Positions 1 through 5,227 of a DNA stretch of 8,591 nt are shown piece by piece. The notes beneath the pieces were generated by a model. It did not search any database, was not told where the DNA came from, and saw only the letters and a program-made list of their open reading frames with translations. Source of the DNA: an uncultured Ruminococcus sp. (GTDB taxonomy: Bacteria; Bacillota; Clostridia; Oscillospirales; Acutalibacteraceae). Each line of letters opens with the position of its first letter. Position 1 is the stretch's first letter. Location: NCBI GenBank assembly GCA_902773245.1, contig CACYDY010000360.1, positions 1 to 8,591 of the forward strand, read 5' to 3'. The translations under genes were made by a program, and so were the position numbers.

Positions 1-474
1 AGAAACGACGTTTGCTGGGATATAGGCTGCGGAACAGGTTCTGTTTCGGTTGAAGCCGCAATGAGATGCCCGTCGGGTAAAGTTTACGCCGTTGAGAAAA
101 ACTCCGATGCGGTAATTCTTACGGAAAAAAACAGACATAAATTCAGGTGCGACAATATTGAAATAATATTGGGTGAAGCATCTTCCGCAGTTGAAAATCT
201 TCCTGCGCCCGACTGCGTTTTTATCGGGGGTTCGGGTGGAAAACTGGAAAATATTGTAAAAACTGCCGTAACAAAAAATTCGTGCGCAAGAATTGTAGTT
301 ACGTCCGTTTCTCTTGAAACGCTTGGGAGCTGTTTGAAAACATTCGGTCAATACGGACTTTTGTGCAATGTTACGCAAATTGCCGTGACACGCACGAATA
401 CTGTCGGAAATCACACGATGCTGAAAGCGGAAAATCCAATTTTTATCATAGAGCGGAGCTTTAAAAATGAGTAG
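1..474 (+). CDS. cbiT: Cobalt-precorrin-6B C15-methyltransferase (decarboxylating), CbiT; 5' end missing
   Basis: The frame is open from the first base of the window and gives 157 residues up to the TAG at 472-474, so the true start lies upstream. The visible part begins almost at the SAM-binding motif I (DIGCGTGSVSVEAA, window residues 7-20), followed by the acidic residue after strand 2 (YAVEKN). Then come two signatures I associate with CbiT: FIGGSGGKLENI (about residues 74-85) and RIVVTSVSLETL. The enzyme methylates C15 of cobalt-precorrin-6B and removes the C12 acetate carboxyl. A stand-alone CbiT is about 190 residues, so either some 30-40 residues are missing or this is the C-terminal half of a CbiE-CbiT fusion (CobL type); the window cannot tell. 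The ATG at 61 is internal, because it lies after motif I. The 3' end overlaps cbiA by 8 bp, indicating co-translation. Confidence 0.93.
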   Translation, partial: RNDVCWDIGCGTGSVSVEAAMRCPSGKVYAVEKNSDAVILTEKNRHKFRCDNIEIILGEASSAVENLPAPDCVFIGGSGGKLENIVKTAVTKNSCARIVVTSVSLETLGSCLKTFGQYGLLCNVTQIAVTRTNTVGNHTMLKAENPIFIIERSFKNE

Positions 475-1810
475 AATTATGATATCGGGAACACACAGCG
501 GCTGCGGAAAAACTACAGTCACACTTGCCCTTTTGAAAGCCCTGACAGAAAAAAATATCAAAGTCGATTCCTTCAAATGCGGCCCCGATTATATTGACCC
601 CATATTTCACAGCCGAATTATAGGAACTCCCTCTCACAATCTTGACAGTTGGTTTTGCGGCGGTGACACGCTGAATTATTTGCTACAAAGCTCCGATCGT
701 GAGATGTCTTTGATCGAGGGCGTCATGGGTTTTTATGACGGTGTGGGAAAGTCGTTCTCATCGTGTGACACTGCACTTGCAGTAAAAACTCCCGTTGTCC
801 TGGTTGTAGACAGCAAGGGTATGAGCGGCTCGCTGGGGGCGGTTATGAAGGGATTTTTGACCTACAGAAATCCAAACAATATTGTGGGATTTATTTTTAA
901 CAGACTGCCCGAAAGTCTTGTCGAAACTGCAAAGGCTTTGTGCGAAGAATTTAACACTCTATATCTCGGACATTTGCCTTTTGATAAAGAATTGATCATC
1001 GAAAGCAGGCATCTGGGACTTGCCGCAGACAGCGACATTGCTTTGCTGAAAGCAAAAACCGACTCGCTCGCCCGCCTTGCCGGGGAAAATATCTTAATAG
1101 ATAAAATTATAGAATTATCAAAAAAAACAACTGTTTTGACGGGACTCGACCCTTTGAAAAACAAGCCGAACCATAAAGCGAAAATAGCCGTTTCAAAAGA
1201 TGAAGCTTTTAGCTTTTTATATCGTGACAATCTGGATTTTCTTAGACGCAGCGGGTGTGAAGTTGAATTTTTTTCTCCTCTGCACGACAGATGTCTGCCC
1301 GAAAATATTAACGGAATGATACTTGTCGGAGGGTATCCCGAGCTTTATGCAAAAAGGCTGTCCGAAAACAAGTCCATGCTTGCCGACATAAAAAATAAAA
1401 TTAGTTCAGGCGTTCCGACGATCGCAGAATGCGGAGGATTTATGTATCTGCATGAATCCTTCGAGAACGCTGACGGAAAGTTTTTTCCGGGCGTCGGAGC
1501 GGTTTCGGGGCGGTGCTTTAAAACCGACAGACTGCAGCGTTTCGGTTACGTAACATTGACAAGCAAAAACGATAATCTGCTTTGCAAAAAAGGACAGGCA
1601 CTCAAAGCGCATGAATTTCATTATTGGGACAGTGACAGCTGCGGAGAGGACTTTGCCGCGGCAAAAGCAAACGGTTCGGCAAGTTACAGCTGCGTACATT
1701 GTGACCACAGCAGCTATTTCGGTTTTCCGCACTTGTATTTTTATGCAAATGTTCAGGCTGTTGAAAACTTTATTATAAAATGCGAAGAATACGGTAAGAA
1801 AAATGGATAG
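467..1810 (+). CDS. cbiA: Cobyrinate a,c-diamide synthase, CbiA
   Basis: A 447-residue protein that amidates the a and c carboxylates of (cobalt-)cobyrinate using glutamine and ATP. The N-terminal half is the ATP-dependent synthetase domain: P-loop GTHSGCGKTT at residues 8-17 (Lys15), then the family signature FKCGPDYIDPIFH (about 36-48) and EGVMGFYDG (about 84-92). The C-terminal half is a class I (triad) glutamine amidotransferase domain. Its nucleophile is Cys322 in AECGGFMYL, it carries the AHEFHY motif at 381-386, and His422 in HLYFYAN is the probable catalytic His. HEFHY and FKCGPDYID separate it from CobQ/CbiP, which is encoded at the other end of the window. The length is normal for the family. 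The ATG has GGAG at 455-458, 8 nt upstream, and overlaps cbiT by 8 bp. The stop overlaps the cobT start by 8 bp. Confidence 0.97.
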   Translation: MSRIMISGTHSGCGKTTVTLALLKALTEKNIKVDSFKCGPDYIDPIFHSRIIGTPSHNLDSWFCGGDTLNYLLQSSDREMSLIEGVMGFYDGVGKSFSSCDTALAVKTPVVLVVDSKGMSGSLGAVMKGFLTYRNPNNIVGFIFNRLPESLVETAKALCEEFNTLYLGHLPFDKELIIESRHLGLAADSDIALLKAKTDSLARLAGENILIDKIIELSKKTTVLTGLDPLKNKPNHKAKIAVSKDEAFSFLYRDNLDFLRRSGCEVEFFSPLHDRCLPENINGMILVGGYPELYAKRLSENKSMLADIKNKISSGVPTIAECGGFMYLHESFENADGKFFPGVGAVSGRCFKTDRLQRFGYVTLTSKNDNLLCKKGQALKAHEFHYWDSDSCGEDFAAAKANGSASYSCVHCDHSSYFGFPHLYFYANVQAVENFIIKCEEYGKKNG

Positions 1811-2852
1811 GATAAAAACAATAAAACCTCTTGACAAGCAGGCGCAGGAACGCTCTAAAAGAAAATGGAATGATGTTGCAAAACCATTGCACAGCTTAGG
1901 TTTGCTTGAAGATATTGTTATAAAAATATCGGGGATATTCTCCGATGAGAATTTCAGACTTGATAAACGAATCGCAGTGATAATGTGCGCAGATAACGGA
2001 GTTGTGTGCGAGGGCGTTTCGCAGAGCGGTCAAAGCGTTACGGCGGTTGTTGCAAATGCAATTGCAAACGGGACTTCAAACATAAACGTTCTTATGAAAA
2101 AATTTGATTCCGACGTTATTGCTGTCGATATCGGAATGAAAGAAAGTTGTGTGTCGGATAAATTAGTGAATAAAAAAACTGCATACGGAACAGACAACAT
2201 AGCAAAAGGAAGAGCAATGACAAGGACACAAGCTCTACAGGCGATAAAAGCCGGAATTGACATAGCTTCCGACTGCAAAAAAAACGGATATAAGATTATC
2301 GTCACCGGTGAAATGGGAATAGGCAACACAACGACAGCTGCGGCAATGTCGGCGGCCATTTTGTCTTTATCACCCGAAGAGGTCACAGGCAGAGGGGCAG
2401 GGCTTGACAGCGAGGGATTAAAGAGAAAAATTAACGTTGTTCGGAAAGCAATAAAAGTGAACAAGCCGGATATCAACGATCCGGTTGATCTGATTGCAAA
2501 GCTTGGCGGATTCGATATTGCAGGCATGACAGGCTTGTTTTTGGGAGGGGCTGTATACAGGATCCCGATCGTAATTGACGGGTTTATCTCGGCTGCCGCC
2601 GCCGCTGCGGCATATCTTATCGAACCGAGGTCACGTGATTTTATGATAGCTTCGCACGTTTCAAAAGAACCTTGCGGCAGGAAGCTGCTCGATTTTATCG
2701 GGGTGACTCCTGTTATAAATGCCGGAATGCATTTGGGAGAGGGGACAGGCGGCGCGCTTTTGCTGCCGCTTCTTGACGGCGCAATGGAGATTTACGATTC
2801 ATCTCACCGATTCGAACAGCTTTCAATGGAAAGGTATGAGGAGTTATGCTGA
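1803..2852 (+). CDS. cobT: Nicotinate-nucleotide:dimethylbenzimidazole phosphoribosyltransferase, CobT
   Basis: A 349-residue cytosolic enzyme that moves ribose-phosphate from nicotinate mononucleotide to the lower-ligand base, giving alpha-ribazole phosphate or an analogue. Visible family blocks, in order, are CADNGVVCEGVSQSGQSVT, TGEMGIGNTTTAAA (Glu170), GRGAGLDSEGL, DPVDLIAKLGGFDIAGMTG, and the C-terminal AGMHLGEGTGG. Glu313 in that last block matches the catalytic glutamate of the Salmonella enzyme. The length agrees with the family (about 350). A short alanine run (ISAAAAAAAYL, encoded by GCC/GCT/GCG repeats near 2590-2612) lies after DGF. The base actually used cannot be read from sequence; several CobT proteins accept bases other than dimethylbenzimidazole. 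It overlaps cbiA by 8 bp and cobU by 7 bp. Its own ribosome site is weak (GGTAAG), so coupling to cbiA translation is likely. Confidence 0.97.
   Translation: MDRIKTIKPLDKQAQERSKRKWNDVAKPLHSLGLLEDIVIKISGIFSDENFRLDKRIAVIMCADNGVVCEGVSQSGQSVTAVVANAIANGTSNINVLMKKFDSDVIAVDIGMKESCVSDKLVNKKTAYGTDNIAKGRAMTRTQALQAIKAGIDIASDCKKNGYKIIVTGEMGIGNTTTAAAMSAAILSLSPEEVTGRGAGLDSEGLKRKINVVRKAIKVNKPDINDPVDLIAKLGGFDIAGMTGLFLGGAVYRIPIVIDGFISAAAAAAAYLIEPRSRDFMIASHVSKEPCGRKLLDFIGVTPVINAGMHLGEGTGGALLLPLLDGAMEIYDSSHRFEQLSMERYEELC
2838..2843 (+). promoter_or_regulatory. Ribosome-binding site for cobU, unusually close to the ATG
   Basis: GAGGAG lies inside the last codons of cobT and leaves only 2 nt before the ATG at 2846. 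That ATG gives the expected N-terminus (MLILITGG). TTG at 2855 (11 nt from the site) or CTG at 2849 (5 nt) would be better spaced, but TTG would leave only two residues ahead of the P-loop region. A second purine run, GGAAAGG at 2828-2834, is 11 nt from the ATG. The ATG is kept, with modest doubt. Confidence 0.5.
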
Positions 2853-3370
2853 TATTGATAACGGGAGGAAGCAAAAACGGAAAATCTGCTTTGGCAGAGA
2901 AAATAATAACGTCGTCAAACGGCAAACGTGTGTATGTTGCTTGTATGCAGCCTTTCGGAGATGAGGCGCACGCAGCGATAGAGCGTCATCGTGAAATTCG
3001 TCGTGACAAATGCTTTGAAACAGTTGAAAAATACACCGATATTCATGAACTCGAGCTTGAAAAAAACTGCTGTGCACTGCTTGAATGTCTGGGCAACTTG
3101 TGCGCCAACGAAATGTTTTCATGTTACGAAAAAGACCCGGTTTCCAAAATCGCAGCGGGCATAAAGAAGCTTTCGGACAAAGCGAGCCTTTTCGTTGTTG
3201 TTACAAGCGAGGTTGGAGATGACGGTGTGTTGTACTCGCCCGAAACTATGGAATATGTCAAAGCATTGGGTGAGCTTAACCGAACAATTGCCAAAGAAGC
3301 GGACTGTGTTATCGAAGCCGTTTTTGGGTTACCTTATGTTTTGAAAGGGGAACTGCCGCCGTGTTTCTGA
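2846..3370 (+). CDS. cobU: Adenosylcobinamide kinase / adenosylcobinamide-phosphate guanylyltransferase, CobU
   Basis: A 174-residue P-loop protein that phosphorylates adenosylcobinamide and then transfers GMP to it, making AdoCbi-GDP for CobS. It has a Walker A, GGSKNGKS (residues 7-14, Lys13), at the extreme N-terminus. YVACM and IERHREIRR follow, where His48 aligns with the guanylylated histidine of Salmonella CobU. LLECLGNLCANEMF (78-91) and a C-terminal block ending in VFGLPYVLKG complete it. Two departures from the textbook enzyme are visible: KNGKS in place of RSGKS, and SEVGDDGVLYSPET in place of NEVGxGIVP. I believe this variant is common in Clostridia (recalled, not checked). Length is typical. 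It overlaps cobT by 7 bp and cobS by 10 bp. A second, shorter CobU-like gene follows cobS, so the two activities may be divided between the proteins. Confidence 0.92.
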   Translation: MLILITGGSKNGKSALAEKIITSSNGKRVYVACMQPFGDEAHAAIERHREIRRDKCFETVEKYTDIHELELEKNCCALLECLGNLCANEMFSCYEKDPVSKIAAGIKKLSDKASLFVVVTSEVGDDGVLYSPETMEYVKALGELNRTIAKEADCVIEAVFGLPYVLKGELPPCF

Positions 3371-4146
3371 TAAGGTCGCTGCTGTCGGCATTTCTGATGT
3401 ATTCCGCAATCCCCGTGCCGAGCGTTGAATGGAAAGAGGAGAACCGACGTTATTCGCTGTGTTTTTTTCCGCTTGTTGGCGCAGTTGAAGCAATTGTGAG
3501 CGTCTTATGGTTTTTTATTTGTAATAATTTTTTAAATGCCGACAAACTGCTTTTTGCGGCTGTTGCAGCGGTTGTACCCGTGTTTTTGACGGGAGGGATA
3601 CACCTTGACGGTTTTTGCGATGTGAGCGACGCAAAAGCGTGTTTCGGAAGCCGTGAAAAAATGCTTGAGGTTATGAGCGATTCAAGAATAGGCGCATTTG
3701 GCGCGATACATCTTGCGGTATATTTTATTTTGCAGGTTGGATTTTTGTCGCAGATAGAATCTCTTGATGTAATGCTGATCACGGCTTTGGGTTTTGTAAT
3801 GTCGAGGGCGCTGAGCGGACTTTTTGCCGTAACTTTCAGGTGCGCAAAGAGAGAAGGTGCCTTGCAGAGCTTTTCAAAGCCTGCTCACAAAAAAGCGGTT
3901 GTTACAACGGAAGTGATTTTTATTCTGGCTGTGGCTTGCGCAATGTTGATAATTAATATGGTTTGCGGAATAACTACGCTTATCGGGTGCGGAGTTTTTT
4001 GTCTGTACTACAAAAATTTTGCGTATAAAAAATTCGGAGGAATAACCGGTGATACAGCCGGGTGGTTTTTGCAGGTGTGTGAGCTTGTTATATTGGGAGC
4101 TGCCGTTATTTCGAATTTAGCAGCAGCTATAGTAAACGACATTTGA
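3361..4146 (+). CDS. cobS: Adenosylcobinamide-GDP ribazoletransferase (cobalamin synthase), CobS
   Basis: A 261-residue integral membrane enzyme that joins AdoCbi-GDP to alpha-ribazole (phosphate), the final assembly step. Family signatures are TGGIHLDGFCDVSDA (residues 77-91, with Asp83 and Asp87 as probable Mg2+ ligands), MSDSRIGAFG (105-114) and KFGGITGDTAGW (224-235). Hydrophobic segments lie at about 34-54, 62-80, 109-130, 136-157, 183-216 and 233-257. The start is GTG at 3361, with AAAGGGGA at 3345-3352 about 8 nt upstream, overlapping cobU by 10 bp. The last codon ATT and the TGA stop (4144-4146) fall at the edge of an inverted-repeat element. The tail (AIVNDI) therefore appears to have been altered by that insertion, and the stop is supplied by the element. 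All recognised motifs lie well upstream, so the enzyme should be functional. Confidence 0.95.
   Translation: MFLIRSLLSAFLMYSAIPVPSVEWKEENRRYSLCFFPLVGAVEAIVSVLWFFICNNFLNADKLLFAAVAAVVPVFLTGGIHLDGFCDVSDAKACFGSREKMLEVMSDSRIGAFGAIHLAVYFILQVGFLSQIESLDVMLITALGFVMSRALSGLFAVTFRCAKREGALQSFSKPAHKKAVVTTEVIFILAVACAMLIINMVCGITTLIGCGVFCLYYKNFAYKKFGGITGDTAGWFLQVCELVILGAAVISNLAAAIVNDI
4126..4141 (+). repeat. Candidate decayed target-site duplication, left copy
   Basis: GCTATAGTAA here matches GCTATAATAA at 4817-4826 in 9 of 10 positions (10 of 11 with the preceding A). With one gap the similarity continues as ACGACA against GGAGA, bringing both copies exactly to the ends of the inverted repeats. The similarity after the first 10 bases is weak, so the length of the duplication is uncertain. 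Confidence 0.45.
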
Positions 4147-4189
4147 AATTGCCTAAATTATTAGCGCTGCGAAGCTTCTTAAAGTTTCG
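4142..4189 (+). repeat. Left terminal inverted repeat of the element
   Basis: This pairs with 4769-4816 on the opposite strand. The mismatches are at 4144, 4150, 4151, 4155, 4167, 4178 and 4188. The core is AATTATTAGCG, one variable base, then TGCGAAGCTT. The outermost bases (TTTGAAAT) contain the present cobS stop codon. Confidence 0.8.
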
Positions 4190-4213
4190 CAGGGGCCTTT
4201 TCAAAGGCTTGCG
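4188..4213 (+). repeat. Hairpin next to the left inverted repeat
   Basis: CGCAG pairs with TTGCG (one G-T wobble), then after a 2-nt bulge GCCTTT (4195-4200) pairs with AAAGGC (4203-4208) around a 2-nt loop. No T-run follows, so it is not a standard rho-independent terminator, although it lies just after the cobS stop. Confidence 0.5.
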
Positions 4214-4538
4214 GGTGTGGGCAGCGCCCTCAAAAGTTTGGTTATAGCAAAAGCATATGAAGCGAAAGCAGGAAAGGCAAAGAAAAACAAAATAAAATAG
4301 ACAATAAATAACGATGTAAATAACCAAGCAGGCAAGAGCGAAGCGAATTGCCGAGCCAAGAGGGATAAACTTCCGATAAAAACTTACACAAGACCTGCCG
4401 TAACCGAATAAGTTCCGTTGACAGATTGAGCAGCAGCCGAGGACGGCACTTTTGGCTCGACACTTAATATGCTGTTGGGAAAAAGACTGCGAAAACGAAC
4501 TCCTTACTCTGCCCATGCCGATGGCTGAACGTTTTGCG

Positions 4539-4555
4539 TCGCCGTGTAACGGCGA
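4539..4555 (+). repeat. Hairpin inside the element (7-bp GC-rich stem)
   Basis: TCGCCGT (4539-4545) pairs perfectly with ACGGCGA (4549-4555) around the loop GTA. It is followed by GAATACTATG rather than a T-run. Confidence 0.55.
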
Positions 4556-4580
4556 GAATACTATGTTTTAACCTGAACTT

Positions 4581-4607
4581 AGGTGCATTTTCTGCCAAAA
4601 TGCACCT
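4581..4607 (+). repeat. Perfect 11-bp hairpin inside the element
   Basis: AGGTGCATTTT (4581-4591) pairs with AAAATGCACCT (4597-4607) around the 5-nt loop CTGCC. It is followed by CTTTTC, a poor T-run, so at best a weak terminator. Only 4 nt separate it from the next hairpin. Confidence 0.7.
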
Positions 4608-4611
4608 CTTT

Positions 4612-4638
4612 TCAAAACAGTCCAACGGACTGTTTTGA
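4612..4638 (+). repeat. Perfect 12-bp hairpin inside the element
   Basis: TCAAAACAGTCC (4612-4623) pairs with GGACTGTTTTGA (4627-4638) around the loop AAC. No T-run follows. With the hairpin just upstream it forms a tandem stem-loop pair in the presumed operon transcript. Smaller stems follow at 4697-4708 (TCCCT/AGGGA) and 4748-4765 (AAACTTT/AAAGTTT). Confidence 0.7.
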
Positions 4639-4768
4639 GAATTCAGCCCTTTTAGGGGTGAACGCTAAGGTGTTTCTCCGACGGCACGACGGCGACTCCC
4701 TAAAGGGATTAGGCTTTGCCGTAACCGGCTCTGCCTTTGGAAACCGTAAACTTTTGAAAAAGTTTGAT

Positions 4769-4816
4769 CAAAACTTTAATAAGCTTCGCATCGCTAATAA
4801 TTCAGGTGATTTCCAA
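4769..4816 (-). repeat. Right terminal inverted repeat of the element
   Basis: The reverse complement begins TTGGAAAT and continues through AATTATTAGCGATGCGAAGC, closely matching the left end. Read outward, both ends translate to similar peptides (KLRSANN and KLRIANN). This comes from the repeat rather than from related genes. Confidence 0.8.
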
Positions 4817-4831
4817 GCTATAATAAGGAGA
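4817..4831 (+). repeat. Candidate decayed target-site duplication, right copy
   Basis: This is the second copy of the flanking direct repeat. It contains the AAGGAG ribosome site of the downstream gene, so it is likely the copy that kept the original sequence. It also creates a TATAAT string at 4819-4824, which is too close to the gene start to be an obvious promoter. Confidence 0.45.
4825..4830 (+). promoter_or_regulatory. Ribosome-binding site that favours a TTG start
   Basis: AAGGAG is a near-perfect anti-Shine-Dalgarno complement. It abuts the ATG at 4831 with no spacer, which is too close, but sits 9 nt before the in-frame TTG at 4840. It therefore favours TTG as the start of the short CobU-like gene. 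Confidence 0.65.
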
Positions 4832-4839
4832 TGATATTT

Positions 4840-5223
4840 TTGAACTTAATAATAGGCGGTTCATACTCGGGAAAACGAGATCACGCAATGAAAAAATATA
4901 ACCTTAAGCATGACGATATCAAAGACTGTTCAAAAGAGATCATAACCGATAAAACCACGGCAAAATGCGTATGCAATTATGAACTCCAAATAAAAAAGCT
5001 GCTTGAAAAAAACTGCGATCCGAAAGCGTTTACAAACGAATTTTTGAAAACCAATCCGAATGTTGTGATCATCATGAATGAAATAGGAAACGGTATAATT
5101 CCGCTTGAAAGATTCGAAAGACAATGGCGTGAAGAGGTCGGACGAACAGGCTGCTTGCTTGCGGAAAAAGCTTTGTCGGTTGAGCGTGTGATCTGCGGCA
5201 CAGCCGTTAAAATAAAGGGATAA
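4840..5223 (+). CDS. Short CobU-like protein (adenosylcobinamide kinase/guanylyltransferase family)
   Basis: 127 residues from the TTG at 4840 (130 from the ATG at 4831). TTG is preferred because AAGGAG is 9 nt upstream and the protein then begins MNLIIGGSYSGK, as in CobU. The N-terminus has a P-loop-like GGSYSGKR (residues 6-13) in which Arg13 replaces the usual Mg-binding Ser/Thr. The C-terminal half is clearly CobU-like: NEIGNGIIP (80-88), RFERQWREEVGR (91-102), CLLAEKA and CGTAVKIKG. The central part of CobU, including the HRxxR guanylylation site, is absent, making it about 50 residues shorter. I recall similar short CobU relatives in other clostridial B12 operons, so it is probably a genuine subfamily rather than a remnant; the frame is intact. 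It may share work with the full-length CobU encoded before cobS, act as a kinase only, or be regulatory. It sits between the inserted element and cobC, with a 4-nt gap to cobC. Confidence 0.8.
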   Translation: MNLIIGGSYSGKRDHAMKKYNLKHDDIKDCSKEIITDKTTAKCVCNYELQIKKLLEKNCDPKAFTNEFLKTNPNVVIIMNEIGNGIIPLERFERQWREEVGRTGCLLAEKALSVERVICGTAVKIKG

Positions 5224-5227
5224 AACT

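Larger units (their letters stand above)
4142..4816. mobile_element. Non-autonomous inverted-repeat (MITE-like) element inserted between cobS and the short cobU-like gene
   Basis: The two ends are imperfect inverted repeats of 48 nt (4142-4189 against 4769-4816). 41 of 48 positions pair, including 30 of 32 in the core 4156-4187. Weaker inverted similarity continues inward: CAAAAGTTT at 4231-4239 matches the complement of AAACTTTTG at 4748-4756. The interior carries several hairpins (listed separately), an A-rich stretch at about 4245-4320 and an 11-nt direct repeat (TGCCGTAACCG at 4396-4406 and 4717-4727). The open frames inside it (minus strand 4127-4516 and 4242-4463; plus strand 4583-4834) match no family I know, and the longest run through the terminal repeats, so I treat them as non-coding. 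The flanks show an imperfect direct repeat that could be a decayed target duplication. No transposase is visible, so movement would need an enzyme encoded elsewhere. The family is not identified. Confidence 0.7.

Noticed and set aside
2030..2527. Long minus-strand open frame antisense to cobT, and similar ones antisense to cbiA, cobS and cobD.
   Set aside because: All lie within strongly supported plus-strand genes, have no recognisable domains and are expected from the codon bias of the real genes.
2590..2612. GCC/GCT/GCG run in cobT, considered as a phase-variation repeat.
   Set aside because: The units are short and mixed and encode an alanine stretch in frame; slippage by whole codons would not switch the gene off.
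4418..4470. TTGACA at 4418-4423 and TAATAT at 4465-4470, considered as an internal promoter.
   Set aside because: They are about 41 nt apart, far from the 16-18 nt needed, and neither has a partner at the correct distance.
4127..4516. Minus-strand open frame of 129 codons, with a shorter one at 4242-4463 in another frame.
   Set aside because: It runs through the left inverted repeat into the cobS tail, resembles no family I know, and its end (KLRSANN) mirrors the translation of the other repeat. It is best explained as chance openness in the element.
4640..4730. GC-rich stretch with GGGGTGAAC and several small stems, considered as a cobalamin riboswitch.
   Set aside because: There is no B12-box (GCCACTG-type) core and no adjacent terminator or sequestered ribosome site; the segment is part of the repeat element.
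4583..4834. Plus-strand open frame of 83 codons inside the element.
   Set aside because: It begins inside a perfect hairpin, reads through two stems and the right inverted repeat, has no ribosome site, and shows no recognisable domain.
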